Positions 1 through 12,190 are shown, counted from the stretch's first letter. The stretch is 64,000 nt of DNA from Cyclobacterium sp. 1_MG-2023 (GCF_030546805.1 NZ_JAUOPC010000012.1:178267-242266); one strand, 5' to 3'. Made by a program: numbers and translations. Notes: generated by a model from the sequence alone, not told the origin.

Positions 1-81
1 AGCCCCTGGTAAAAACCATGAGCACAACATGATTTTGGCGGTATTGTTGCTTTTTTTTTTCTGCAACAATGCTGACAAAAT
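1..81 (+). repeat. Interspersed hairpin repeat, copy 1 (cut by window start)
   Basis: This block is repeated almost exactly at 1896-1974. I see one substitution (accatg versus atcatg) and a T-run of 10 here against 8 there. It contains an 8-bp stem (ATTGTTGC/GCAACAAT) whose loop is the T-run. The second copy continues upstream with further hairpins, so this copy is probably truncated by the window edge. Confidence 0.8.
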
Positions 82-543
82 ATCGATCGGGCTTATCTAA
101 TCTCATGTACCTCTTTTCTAAAAGTCTTAAGTGATAATTATTCTGAATCAAAGGGTCATGCTAGGTACTCACACTTCAATCTCTTATTTAAGCACTCATT
201 TAAACCATACTCCTCATTGCTTTCTTTAAAACTTCTCAACTCCATAGACAACCGATCACCTATGCACCTGCTAGATTTATTGGGATTATAAACCTACATA
301 AAACACGAAATAAAGTGCTGATTATCAAAAAATAGGAGAAACATTATGAAGACTAATAAACTATTAGTTAATTGTACAAAACAATGGAGTAGAGGCAAGA
401 CAATATGCTCAACTTACCCATGATTTTTAATCTCACTTTTATTGCTAATAGTTTCAATCGTCTTACCCTAATCGATAAGTTTATAGGGAAATAAAGATGT
501 TTTGTTTAATGAAAAAGAAAGTCTAAAAATTAAATAAACGGAC
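82..543. other. Intergenic, no gene seen
   Basis: AT-rich sequence with stops in all frames. I see no ORF, tRNA or clear terminator. It presumably holds the promoter of the lipoprotein gene at 544. Confidence 0.5.
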
Positions 544-1710
544 ATGATAATTACACGAAATTGCACACCCTTACTAGCTTCAAATGGACGCCTGAGGTGG
601 GATTGGATATTCTATTTTTTGATTGCCTGTTTATCCATTTCTTGTAATAAGGGCAATATAGATCAGAACAATCAAATCACCGGGTATATCGTAGATACAG
701 TCATCATAAACTCAAAAGAACGGATCTTGGATGTAGCTGGGTATATTAATGCTGCAGACTTGGATGATGACGAAAAATCCTTTTTCCTGTACAATCAACA
801 TGATCATTCCATTGATGAAATCGACCTTAATCGGAAAGTATTTGTGAAAACTTTCCCTTTAGATGCCGAAGGTCCCAATGGGGTAGGACAGTATATTTTT
901 GGCCTGCAGGTTTTGGACGACAAGCTATTGTTTGCCAAATCAATACCTTTCTCCACGGTTATCGATAAAAATGGTCAGGTAATTCAAAAAATCAATTGGC
1001 TTTCAGCAAAGGATTCCGTAGGAAACCCATTTGGTGCTGTACCACCGAGAATGGAATTGGTAGTGAATACTAAGGATTGGAAGGTGGTTGGAACAAACCT
1101 CGATTTTATGAAAAAGTCGGCTTTTTTGGGAATCTTATCAGTCCTGGACAATAGGGTTAAAAATATCGATATAAATCTAATGAATTCCTTTACTGATTAT
1201 TTTTTTAAAGCTGACGGTATTCCCCGTCCACCATGGGTATATCTCAATGCTGACGAGAATCATATTTATGTAAGCCATGAATATTCCAATGAAATAATCC
1301 TCTTTAACCCAAGTGGTGCGTTTGAAAAAGTAGTTAACTACGAGCCAAAACTGACGCCTAAAAGGGCTAAATTACCGGAAATTTTAAATGGAACCCGGGA
1401 GCAAATTAGAAAAGAGCAACAAAAGCTTGGGGAACAAGTCAATTTTCAATCCCCGGTATGGGACAAAGTAAATAAGCGCTATTTTCGATTGTCCACACAG
1501 TGGATCCACGGAGATGATTCTGATGGAACCGCAGGCAACATCAGGGCTAGGGTGTTTTTGTCAATCCTGGATGCCGAATTTAATCTTATATCTGAGGCAG
1601 AACTTGAAGAGGTGCCTAGTGTGTACTACAAATACTTTGCTAAGGACGGAAAGCTTTGGGTATGTCAAAATTTTTCGGATGAACTTGGATTTTTGGTGTT
1701 TGATTTCTAA
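544..1710 (+). CDS. DUF4221-like beta-propeller lipoprotein
   Basis: A 388-residue predicted lipoprotein. The N terminus has a basic stretch, a hydrophobic core and a lipobox ending LSISC (Cys34). The rest reads as repeated beta-strand segments: a loop with EGPNGVGQY near residue 110 is typical of the DUF4221 / 6-bladed propeller proteins common in Cyclobacteriaceae. No catalytic residues are evident and the role is unknown, presumably at the cell surface or in the periplasm. The ATG at 544 is the only start that keeps the signal peptide intact. The gene stands alone between two direct copies of an interspersed repeat. The family name is recognition by eye and could be another TolB-like propeller group. 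Confidence 0.65.
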   Translation: MIITRNCTPLLASNGRLRWDWIFYFLIACLSISCNKGNIDQNNQITGYIVDTVIINSKERILDVAGYINAADLDDDEKSFFLYNQHDHSIDEIDLNRKVFVKTFPLDAEGPNGVGQYIFGLQVLDDKLLFAKSIPFSTVIDKNGQVIQKINWLSAKDSVGNPFGAVPPRMELVVNTKDWKVVGTNLDFMKKSAFLGILSVLDNRVKNIDINLMNSFTDYFFKADGIPRPPWVYLNADENHIYVSHEYSNEIILFNPSGAFEKVVNYEPKLTPKRAKLPEILNGTREQIRKEQQKLGEQVNFQSPVWDKVNKRYFRLSTQWIHGDDSDGTAGNIRARVFLSILDAEFNLISEAELEEVPSVYYKYFAKDGKLWVCQNFSDELGFLVFDF

Positions 1711-1852
1711 AATACTTTCCTCCACATATCCCTAAACTTAGGCCTACAACAGTACATTCTTTTTGAATTGTTTTTGACAGATACTATCTAACCCTTAAAA
1801 GCTAACACATTAATTCTTTTACTAATGTTAACTATGGAGTTCAACGAATCAT

Positions 1853-1974
1853 AAAAAACCCCAACAGGGGTGAAATGATTATAGCCAGGGGCATCAGCCC
1901 CTGGTAAAAATCATGAGCACAACATGATTTTGGCGGTATTGTTGCTTTTTTTTCTGCAACAATGCTGACAAAAT
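1853..1974 (+). repeat. Interspersed hairpin repeat, copy 2
   Basis: This is a fuller copy of the element at 1-81. It starts with CCCC-aaca-GGGG (1859-1870), followed by an 8-bp stem CCAGGGGC/GCCCCTGG with a 4-base loop. The block shared with copy 1 (1896-1974) follows, including the ATTGTTGC/GCAACAAT stem around a T8 run. No coding frame crosses it. The successive hairpins suggest a MITE- or REP-like structured repeat; no transposase is nearby. Confidence 0.75.
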
Positions 1975-2034
1975 CCCTACTTTATTTGAACTTTGAAAAT
2001 CCCATAACTCTTTGCATAGTTTCTTTCAAAAATT

Positions 2035-2071
2035 AAAAATCGGCTTCGATAGCATATCAAAGCCGATTTTT
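2035..2071 (-). terminator. Rho-independent-like terminator of katG
   Basis: A perfect 12-bp inverted repeat (2035-2046 with 2060-2071) starts 23 bp past the katG stop. Read on minus it is a GC-containing stem followed by a T-rich tract (A-run on plus), so it fits a terminator for katG. Confidence 0.75.
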
Positions 2072-2093
2072 CTTATAAATTGAAGCTACTTGA

Positions 2094-4787
<2,694 letters not shown>

Positions 4788-6209
4788 TTAAAGTTCTACC
4801 ACATTAAATTCAATATCAACCGTCCCCTCACTTGGATGAGGAATAATATTAGGAGTTAGTTTTTCTGAATCAAATAGACCTGATTCAATGATCTTCTTTT
4901 GAGAAGACATCAATTTACTTCTGCTGAACAATTCACCTTTCACAGTATCAACCATTTTCAGGATTTGTGCAGTTGACACTTTATTGTTTCCAGTAATTAA
5001 AACCTTGTCAATTACTGAAACCTCTCCCTCAAAAATTTTGAATGTTATGTCAACGTTGTTTTCCACTATCTTTTTATCCATTTCTAAAGTGAAGTACAAG
5101 TAACCTTTGTCCATAAATAAAGAACTAAGATCACGTCCTTCCGGTTGATAGGAAAGCTTTTCATTAATTCTTTCTTCATTAAACTGATCCCCTTTTATAA
5201 GCCCTAAATATCCAGACAAATAATCGTCGGAGTAGAGTGAATTTCCTTCCCAAGAAATATTTCCGATGACATAGGGTGTATCGATGATGGCAAGATTATC
5301 TTGAGAATTGGAATTCTTAGGGACAAAGGAGAATGCAACCAATAATAGCAGTATACATGGCGCTACCAGAATGTACCGTAGCGCGATACGCTTTTTGTTT
5401 TTTGTTTCATTTAGCATAATGATTCGTTTTTTAAAAGTGTTCATTGAAAATTGATGTGTTAATAAACTACTCCCTTTGTTAGATGCAAGTTTTAATAGGA
5501 GCTTTGAATAGCTTTCATTATTTCCTTTGAATGCTGAAGCTTTTGCATCGGCATAATATTCATGGACTGTGTTGAGCTCCTTTTTCATAAGCCTTAAAAC
5601 TGGGTTAAACCAACATATGAGGATAGACACTTCCATTAGGAGGTTATCAAGGGTATGTCGCTGAGCAATATGTGTTTTTTCGTGTTCAATTACCTGAGAA
5701 AATTCCTCCTCTGAAATAGCTAAATGGCTCTTGTTAATGAATATATAATTCAAAAATGAAAAAAATGAAGGGCCACTGTTTATGTAAATGATTTTAACGC
5801 CATCTTCTTCGAAGAATTTATTGTTTCGAGTAAGTTTTAGAACCGAGATAATTCCGCTGAAGAGTTTCCAGAAGCGCAAAGTGAATCCAGTTAAATAAAC
5901 CAAACCTAAAATGGTTATCAACCAGTTAACATCAAGCACATTAACATGCGTTGGCATGGTCTTATCTGGGTCAAATGCCAATTCTACATGCTGAAGTCTC
6001 TGAAAAATGGATAGTGATGCATCACTCACAGGTGCATTCCAAAAAGGGATGCTTAAAAGTGGAATAATAAAACTTAATATGGTAACTGTTAACAAGAAAA
6101 CCCTATTGGTCTGGAAAAAAGAAAGATTTCGAAAAACAGTACAATAGAGAAGACCAAATAGGACCTGACAAACAGAAACTTCAAGCAAATAAACTAGCCA
6201 GTTATTCAT
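4788..6209 (-). CDS. M56 (BlaR1/MecR1-type) membrane peptidase with C-terminal POTRA-like domains
   Basis: The N-terminal half is a BlaR1-type M56 zinc metallopeptidase. It has hydrophobic segments at about residues 4-25, 37-57 and 94-112, then a soluble domain with HEKTH (His176, Glu177, His180) and a downstream HEYYAD that supplies the third ligand. A further membrane segment follows near residues 277-297. The last ~165 residues carry no penicillin-binding or TonB domain. They read as POTRA-like repeats, including ITGNNKV, GELFSRSKL, ESGLFD and a final valine-rich strand ending in VVEL, as in BamA-type POTRA domains. The start at 6209 overlaps the blaI stop (ATGAATAA); an upstream ATG at 6233 would add eight residues. 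Inference: the POTRA part is extracytoplasmic and senses or binds a protein ligand, with signal passed through the peptidase to the BlaI repressor. Confidence 0.85.
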   Translation of the reverse strand: MNNWLVYLLEVSVCQVLFGLLYCTVFRNLSFFQTNRVFLLTVTILSFIIPLLSIPFWNAPVSDASLSIFQRLQHVELAFDPDKTMPTHVNVLDVNWLITILGLVYLTGFTLRFWKLFSGIISVLKLTRNNKFFEEDGVKIIYINSGPSFFSFLNYIFINKSHLAISEEEFSQVIEHEKTHIAQRHTLDNLLMEVSILICWFNPVLRLMKKELNTVHEYYADAKASAFKGNNESYSKLLLKLASNKGSSLLTHQFSMNTFKKRIIMLNETKNKKRIALRYILVAPCILLLLVAFSFVPKNSNSQDNLAIIDTPYVIGNISWEGNSLYSDDYLSGYLGLIKGDQFNEERINEKLSYQPEGRDLSSLFMDKGYLYFTLEMDKKIVENNVDITFKIFEGEVSVIDKVLITGNNKVSTAQILKMVDTVKGELFSRSKLMSSQKKIIESGLFDSEKLTPNIIPHPSEGTVDIEFNVVEL

Positions 6210-6576
6210 TGCCCTTGTTTTTATAATGTTCAATAAGGGTAGAAATCTCTGTAATCTCTTTTTCTGTTAGTTCGTTTTCCTTGGCCATAAATGAAACCAC
6301 ATTATCAAAAGAACCCTCAAAAAAATGAGAGACCATATTTTTCAATAACCCCTTTTTGTACTTAACCTTAGAAATGCAAGGTGCATATTCATGGGTTTTT
6401 CCAAAGGCCTTATGTTTAACGTAACCCTTGGTTTCTAAAATTCTAATTATCGAAGATACCGTCGTATACGGTGGCTTTGGGTCTGGAAATTTGTCAAGGA
6501 CATCATTGACGAAACCTTTTTCAATCTTCCAAAGAATCTCCAATACAGCCAATTCTCTCTGTGTTAATTCTTTCAT
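6202..6576 (-). CDS. BlaI/MecI/CopY-family repressor
   Basis: A 124-residue winged-helix repressor of the penicillinase-repressor family. It begins MKELTQRELAVLEILW and has the family recognition region PPYTTVSSIIRILETKG, followed by a C-terminal dimerisation helix region. The ATG at 6576 was chosen because it gives the usual family N terminus; an ATG at 6600 lies inside the inverted-repeat operator and adds eight non-conserved residues. It is translationally coupled to the M56 gene by an 8-bp overlap. The expected mode is a dimer bound to the operator just upstream, inactivated when the partner peptidase is triggered. Confidence 0.92.
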   Translation of the reverse strand: MKELTQRELAVLEILWKIEKGFVNDVLDKFPDPKPPYTTVSSIIRILETKGYVKHKAFGKTHEYAPCISKVKYKKGLLKNMVSHFFEGSFDNVVSFMAKENELTEKEITEISTLIEHYKNKGNE

Positions 6577-6588
6577 AAAACGAATATA

Positions 6589-6646
6589 TAACGCATACAT
6601 GGGTTATACAACTCATGTATGCGTTTCACAACGTTAATATGCGTTA
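6589..6646. promoter_or_regulatory. Candidate BlaI operator cluster
   Basis: Nested inverted repeats lie directly upstream of the repressor start. CGCATACAT (6592-6600) faces ATGTATGCG (6615-6623). Inside them ATACA-5-TGTAT (6606-6620) resembles the TACA..TGTA core of BlaI/MecI operators. An outer pair TAACGCATA (6589-6597) / TATGCGTTA (6638-6646) repeats the same half-site. Several half-sites suggest cooperative autoregulation. Confidence 0.7.
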
Positions 6647-6845
6647 AAATATTTCCAAAATAGAATAAATGTCTTGGATTGACTATTATAGTCTAATAAT
6701 GATTTGATTTGTGAATATCAAAAGCGCTAGGCCCTAGAAACAAAAAGCCACAATAAACATCAACATTGAATATTAAGCTATAAGCTTCGATAAGCCTCTA
6801 CTTTAAGCAATCAATATTTATTCACTATATCAACCTATGCTAGCA

Positions 6846-8642
6846 CTACTGAAACAACACCTTCAATTCCAGATTTTTATCCGCCATAATAGTAATATTT
6901 GGATTCTTATTGTCCCCATAAAGGATTTCTTTAGGAACCTTAAATCCCCTGTCAAAAATAAAAACAGGGTATTTCCCATCAATTGCATCTGCAGGAATGG
7001 CAGCTACCTCCATTTCCCCTTCATTTTTGGTAAAATATCCTGTAGCAATTTCTTTCCATTTTACCTCAGACCTTCCACACCTGTTGATCTCTGTACCCTT
7101 GTCATCAAAAAATAGGATGCTGTAGTAATCCTTTTCACCTATTCGTGAGATCGGTCGATCGTAAATAGCTACAAATTCTTGCCCAGGCAAATCCAAGCTA
7201 AACTCCCCTACCTCGGTAGCAATTGGAGCTCCCACCCGGAAATCTGTCAGTTGGTTTTCAGTACTGCCCACTTTCGGGTTAAGCTTGAAATTTTTATCTT
7301 GGTTTTGCGAGAAACTCGGCCCCTCCCTTTGAGAAAACACAGTAATCAATTTCTCTTCCTTTTTAATACTTCCATTCAGGTCATCTTGAAACCTGAACCA
7401 GTCCGAATACTGGGCATAATCCTCGGTGACATACCAGAGTTTCACTTCATCATCTTTTTGATAATTGATCGTAATATTTTCTAGCTTAAAGAATACACAT
7501 TGCAAAACAATTTCTTCTTTGACATTGCTGAAAACATTTCGACTTATGGTGTTTCCTTCGGTGTTAATTTTTATTCCGATGGTTGAATTTTCAATAGTAT
7601 TGTCCGCTATAAGGTTATAAAAAGCATAGTCACGCCCTTCGTCCGTAATGTCATTTCTTGTGTCCCTACCCATGCGTGAGCCTATATGAATGGCTACCGA
7701 ATAACCATCAAAATGGTTGCCACGAATAATATTATTGTGGGGCATCTGTTCCCTCAAATTATTGCTTTCCCCCATGTTTCTGAACATGGAAATCCCTATT
7801 CTCCTTTGTTCCGTTTGTATATGGGATTTTGCAAAGGTATTGCTGCTTATTTCACTGTCAAAAAAAGTATCACCTATAAAATCCCCATAGGAATGTTGAT
7901 TTTGGCTCAAAGTATTGTCTCGAAATTCATTGCCAAGAAATTGATTGCGCCGACTGCGACTACCTGAATAAATGGCACCATAGCCATTCTCAAAGAGGTC
8001 ACAATTCCTTAAAAGTGTATTGTAACCATTCGTATAAAATCCTACCCTGTTTCTGGCAAACACACAGTTTTCAACAATCAAACGATGTTGCCTTTGATCG
8101 CCTGTACCATTGATTTTAACACCACGCTTCCATCCCATAAAAGTGAAATTCTTAATTTGCGTAGGCTGGATTCCTTCTATTTGGGGAAGATTATAAAATA
8201 TTCCCCGAAGTTCGTTTCCATCTGTCCATGGCTCCTTTTTTAAAGCATACAATTCATCAAGCGGAAGCTTTTGCCTATCGGTTCTCACATCCATGATCAG
8301 TCCATTGCCATCCATTACTATGCCTTGTTTTGCGATAGTAAACAAGGATTTATTGGTAAACGCCTCACTAATCTTCACTAACCAAGGCTCATTTCTTGAT
8401 TTGAATTTAACAGAAGTATCCACATCAAACTGACGGATCAATTCTCCTTTATCATTGTACCAGTTAGCCCAACGTTGGGTATTCCAAGGATCAAAATCTC
8501 CCTTTCCATCTTGTAGAACCTCTTTTATATAAAAAACACTTTGGTTTGATTCAGACGCTTCCTTAGTGGTTTCATCTTGGGCAACACTGAAATTATAGCT
8601 AAAAATCAAGGCTATAATTAATAAGAATGATTTTGGTATCAT
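6846..8642 (-). CDS. Secreted right-handed beta-helix protein
   Basis: 598 residues with an N-terminal signal peptide ending FSVAQ. The middle (about residues 150-400) has many Asn-rich strand-turn repeats (for example IENCVFARNRVGFYTNGYN and IRGNHFDGYSVAIHIGSR) typical of pectate-lyase-like or NosD-type parallel beta-helices. The C-terminal ~200 residues form a separate beta-rich region of unknown type. No clear polysaccharide-lyase catalytic triad can be named from sequence alone. It is preceded by the blaI/blaR pair but separated from it by about 200 bp and not obviously co-transcribed. It is likely exported to the periplasm or surface; the substrate is unknown. Confidence 0.7.
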   Translation of the reverse strand: MIPKSFLLIIALIFSYNFSVAQDETTKEASESNQSVFYIKEVLQDGKGDFDPWNTQRWANWYNDKGELIRQFDVDTSVKFKSRNEPWLVKISEAFTNKSLFTIAKQGIVMDGNGLIMDVRTDRQKLPLDELYALKKEPWTDGNELRGIFYNLPQIEGIQPTQIKNFTFMGWKRGVKINGTGDQRQHRLIVENCVFARNRVGFYTNGYNTLLRNCDLFENGYGAIYSGSRSRRNQFLGNEFRDNTLSQNQHSYGDFIGDTFFDSEISSNTFAKSHIQTEQRRIGISMFRNMGESNNLREQMPHNNIIRGNHFDGYSVAIHIGSRMGRDTRNDITDEGRDYAFYNLIADNTIENSTIGIKINTEGNTISRNVFSNVKEEIVLQCVFFKLENITINYQKDDEVKLWYVTEDYAQYSDWFRFQDDLNGSIKKEEKLITVFSQREGPSFSQNQDKNFKLNPKVGSTENQLTDFRVGAPIATEVGEFSLDLPGQEFVAIYDRPISRIGEKDYYSILFFDDKGTEINRCGRSEVKWKEIATGYFTKNEGEMEVAAIPADAIDGKYPVFIFDRGFKVPKEILYGDNKNPNITIMADKNLELKVLFQ

Positions 8643-8818
8643 GTAGGTTTTGGGCTAATTATTAACTGTATATGGTAATCCTAAGCTAGGGTAAAATCTA
8701 ACTTAAATTAAACCAATTAATTATTAATTAAACCAATAAAACCTTGAAAATTTTAAACTTGAAATTAAATCATTCTCTTCTCAACAAACGCTAAATTAAT
8801 ATTTCTAACAAAACCCAC

Positions 8819-10459
8819 TTATTGAAAAACAACTATTTCCCCACTGCAATTGGGCGTTTGAATATTACAGGTTTTGATTCCATCTCCTGAATAAGCGTAG
8901 GTATAACTTCCCTGAAAACCATTGTCCTCATCTACTTCTACCTGAATTGTTAATTGTTCTATCACATCAACAAAATCCGGGGACCCAGGAGGGGCAGCAC
9001 ACAAGTCATAGTCTCTTAGATAGTTTATCTCTAAGACACCCTCATTTAAAGTATAAGAACTTGTTACTTCTCCCTCATTAAACCCTTCTATGCTTAGTGG
9101 GTTTTCAATTATAAGTGAACCATCTTCCTCAAAGGTAATGGTCCCTGCTGCAACACATTGACTATTGATAAATTCGAAATTCCACTCTCCGGACATCTTA
9201 TCACTGCATTCTATGACTTCTTCGGCTGTTTTTTCAAAACAAAAATCAATTTGAGAATCATACTGTGCGATATCCACAATGTTAAAAAAAAGAAGGGCAC
9301 CATTCTCAAGATTCCCTATCAATGACAATGCTTTTATAGCCTGGTTAAAGGCTTGTGAACCAAAAGAATAATTCCCCGGACAAGAATTAATTATCCCATG
9401 TAAACTATTACTTGTATTTCCTATGGAAGCAATCAATTGCCCCATTCCCTGAGAAATTGTCAATTCATTGTTTGTCATTTGCTGAATAACAGTACTTGTG
9501 TTGCCATAAAAAAAAGAGCCAATGCTAAAGGCACAGCTTGAATTTTTCATTACAGTACTCAAAGTTGTGGACACTATTCCCACGATAGATGCACTTATGG
9601 TAGCTCCATTTCTCCAAGAAGCATCTCCAGCCCAGGAGTCAGCTTTAAGGGTATAAACCTGATTTTCAGACGGTGTTGAAAACACCTTTTGCTGAGGCTG
9701 AAATAAATCGAAGTTCCCAGTAACCACACCACCTATAGTAGACCATGATAAAATTTCTTTGTTTACCCCTTCTACAAGGTATTCCTCTCCAACCGGCTCA
9801 TTGTTAACATCATATAACTGAAGAGTATAAGCCATGGAACTCAATTTATTCGTTAAGCTGACATTCTCTTCTCCGGCTTCTAATAATAAAGGATTCTTGC
9901 TTAATTCTACCCTACTTAACATTGTATGTTGGAAATTACCAATGGCTTCAATAACTGGATTACTGGCGAGTGGGTCTATTTCTCCTGAATTAATTCCCTG
10001 TAGGATTAAATCATGATATGCTGTGAATTCAGGCATAAGTGCTATGGCATCGTATGCTTCTTTTCTTGCCTCCACAGATAGGTTCATGACCCAGGGATGG
10101 AGCATTACCAGACTTTGTGCAGTTGTTTTTGAATCCAGTATTACTTCGGAGGTTAAAGCCGGATTAATTAGATTCATGAAAACAATGTTTTCCTCAGCAT
10201 TGGTCGCATAAACCAACTCTATGGCATTGTCATCAAATAAATCAACACTTGCTATCCCATTTATAAAATCTTCCTTATTCGTAAATAGAGAAGAAACCGT
10301 TAGTTCAGACAGGTTTAAAGTAGAATTATCAGGTAAAATCAATGACACTTCTACATTCTTTGTATCAATAAATTGCTGTTCAGGATCAGAGGGATCCTCC
10401 TCATTTTGGCACGCAGCAAATAATATTACAGAAATAAGGAAAAAACTTATTCTTTTCAT
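8819..10459 (-). CDS. Lipoprotein of unknown function with lipocalin-like C terminus
   Basis: 546 residues. Signal peptide with lipobox LFAAC (Cys16) followed by an acidic linker. I do not recognise the central region. Residues from about 415 (MSGEWNFEF) have the layout of Bacteroidota lipocalin-like domains: a G-x-W start, a TITFEEDGSL strand, alternating beta strands and several Cys that could form disulfides. No enzyme motif is seen. It stands alone, so context gives no hint; it is probably a surface-exposed lipoprotein. Confidence 0.6.
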   Translation of the reverse strand: MKRISFFLISVILFAACQNEEDPSDPEQQFIDTKNVEVSLILPDNSTLNLSELTVSSLFTNKEDFINGIASVDLFDDNAIELVYATNAEENIVFMNLINPALTSEVILDSKTTAQSLVMLHPWVMNLSVEARKEAYDAIALMPEFTAYHDLILQGINSGEIDPLASNPVIEAIGNFQHTMLSRVELSKNPLLLEAGEENVSLTNKLSSMAYTLQLYDVNNEPVGEEYLVEGVNKEILSWSTIGGVVTGNFDLFQPQQKVFSTPSENQVYTLKADSWAGDASWRNGATISASIVGIVSTTLSTVMKNSSCAFSIGSFFYGNTSTVIQQMTNNELTISQGMGQLIASIGNTSNSLHGIINSCPGNYSFGSQAFNQAIKALSLIGNLENGALLFFNIVDIAQYDSQIDFCFEKTAEEVIECSDKMSGEWNFEFINSQCVAAGTITFEEDGSLIIENPLSIEGFNEGEVTSSYTLNEGVLEINYLRDYDLCAAPPGSPDFVDVIEQLTIQVEVDEDNGFQGSYTYAYSGDGIKTCNIQTPNCSGEIVVFQ

Positions 10460-10828
10460 TTTTTAAAAACTTAGGTTAGCTTTTGATTAAAAATTATAGT
10501 AAAAAAACCGATGAGGTAAAGGTGATATTTTGGGAGGGTCAATTCAGGTAAAAATGAGCTGAATACCCCTAAAAATAAATTGTTTATTTCTATTAACAAA
10601 CAATTCAACTTGGAAATAACAAAATCCCCCTACTTCCACAGCATTAAATTTGCTGAAAGCCACATTTATCAACATTGTATTTTATTGACTTTCTGTGAGA
10701 TACACAAGTCATTTATTGGTTTAAAAAAATACTTAACCACAATCTTTCGTAAAAAAACAATAGATGCTATTCTCTATTTAAAAAATAATAAAACCCTAAC
10801 CAACGGGTTATAATGCGGAATTTAAATT
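10460..10828. other. Intergenic, no supported gene
   Basis: AT-rich. A 77-codon plus-strand frame (10580-10813) is Lys/Ile/Phe-rich and low in complexity, has no family resemblance and looks like chance. I see nothing else here. Confidence 0.5.
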
Positions 10829-11239
10829 TTACCAGGCACCCAAAATTCCTCCCATCAAGGTAAGGGCTACAATGCAGTAGCCTGCATTGATTAAAAATCC
10901 TTTGAATGATCTGTTTTCAAATAAATACAAAATTCCCAAAAGTGTGGCTACCCAACCAAAACCTGCCAAAAATCCTGCAACTAGGCCATAGGACATATTT
11001 GCATCTACACCAATAAACAATTCTAGGTTCAAGGCAGCAACAAAAGCCAAAAGCAGTGACAAACCAAAAACCTTAGACATACTTCGTTTTCGCAAAAAAG
11101 TTTCAGTAAAACCAAAAGCTACCATCCATGCTTTACCAAATAATGGACCATACCAAATCCCTCCTACCAAGAAGGAGGATATTGAGGCGACTATAACCGA
11201 TAACCAATTGATGTTTGCAAAAGCTGATCCCATATCCAT
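10829..11239 (-). CDS. DUF1761 family membrane protein
   Basis: 136 residues with four hydrophobic segments and the conserved N-terminal GGIWYGPLFGKAWM motif of DUF1761 proteins, plus the G-rich last helix. It is an integral inner-membrane protein of unknown function. It lies 63 bp downstream of the AraC-type regulator on the same strand, an arrangement that suggests co-transcription or regulation by it. Confidence 0.85.
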   Translation of the reverse strand: MDMGSAFANINWLSVIVASISSFLVGGIWYGPLFGKAWMVAFGFTETFLRKRSMSKVFGLSLLLAFVAALNLELFIGVDANMSYGLVAGFLAGFGWVATLLGILYLFENRSFKGFLINAGYCIVALTLMGGILGAW

Positions 11240-11302
11240 AGTGTATTGTGATTTTGTTCTTTACAATACTACTAGAAATTGAAACCTTGAAATAGTAAAA
11301 AA

Positions 11303-12130
11303 TTAACCTTTCTTGTCCAAAGGGAAAAAATTGGTGGCATCATGAAATCCTTGTTGAATAAATTTCTGTGGATTGATTCCTGAAAAATGCTTGAATTCCT
11401 TAATAAAATGCGATTGATCTGTGTATTCAAATTGGTAGGCAACCTGTGCCCATTCAATCTTTTTTGACTGATATATTTGCTGTAAAATCACATTGAAACG
11501 AAGCATGCGTTGATAATACTTGGGCGTCAATCCCACATACTTTTTAAACTGATCTATCAGGTGTTTTTGCGTTTTTGCATAGCCCTCAATTACTTCGGGA
11601 AAATTGACCACAGGTTCATGCTGTAATCTTTCCAAAACCTTTAATAATTCTGCAGGAGGGGTTTTATCCTTTCGGAATCTTTCAAGCAACCATATTTCTG
11701 CGCTTTGAAACTTTTCTTCAGTCGATTTTTTTTCTAATATTTCCTTTCTTAAAGCAAGTATATCCTCTCCAAACACTTCCTTACCGGAAATAACTTTATC
11801 ATTCAAGTTTTGCATGGGAAAATGAAAAAACGGATAGGCACCAAATGCTTTGAATTGAATCACAAACAACTCGGAATGTTGGTGTGCTGAAATGGAAATA
11901 TGATTTTTTTGCATACCTGAAACCCAAACATCCTTATATGTTGCGATGGGTGCTAAAGTGTCATTGTCATAGGTATTTCTTTGAAAGCCATCTAACTCAA
12001 AAATTATAAATACATGTCCTGTGGGAACCACCCGTTCTATCGAATGGTCAGGTATAAAATCTTTCAGGTGAAAGATGGCCTCAATGTATTGGTTCAATAC
12101 CCCTTTCAGTAAGTGTCTTTCAATTGCCAC
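11303..12130 (-). CDS. AraC-family transcriptional regulator
   Basis: 275 residues. The N-terminal ~130 residues are a cupin-like sensor domain of the type seen in Bacteroidota AraC regulators. The C-terminal ~100 residues hold two helix-turn-helices ending in YTDQSHFIKEFKHFSGINPQKF, the usual second-HTH signature. The predicted start is GTG at 12130; no better ATG lies upstream in frame. The likely target is itself and/or the DUF1761 gene immediately downstream. The ligand is unknown. Confidence 0.88.
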   Translation of the reverse strand: MAIERHLLKGVLNQYIEAIFHLKDFIPDHSIERVVPTGHVFIIFELDGFQRNTYDNDTLAPIATYKDVWVSGMQKNHISISAHQHSELFVIQFKAFGAYPFFHFPMQNLNDKVISGKEVFGEDILALRKEILEKKSTEEKFQSAEIWLLERFRKDKTPPAELLKVLERLQHEPVVNFPEVIEGYAKTQKHLIDQFKKYVGLTPKYYQRMLRFNVILQQIYQSKKIEWAQVAYQFEYTDQSHFIKEFKHFSGINPQKFIQQGFHDATNFFPLDKKG

Positions 12131-12190
12131 TGCTGCTAATGGTTTATTATCCTTATCAATATAGCCAATTCAAAGGTTTTACCCGAATAA

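Noticed and set aside
10580..10813. 77-codon plus-strand ORF
   Set aside because: Low-complexity Lys/Ile/Phe-rich, no family resemblance and no upstream signals; looks like a chance frame in AT-rich DNA.
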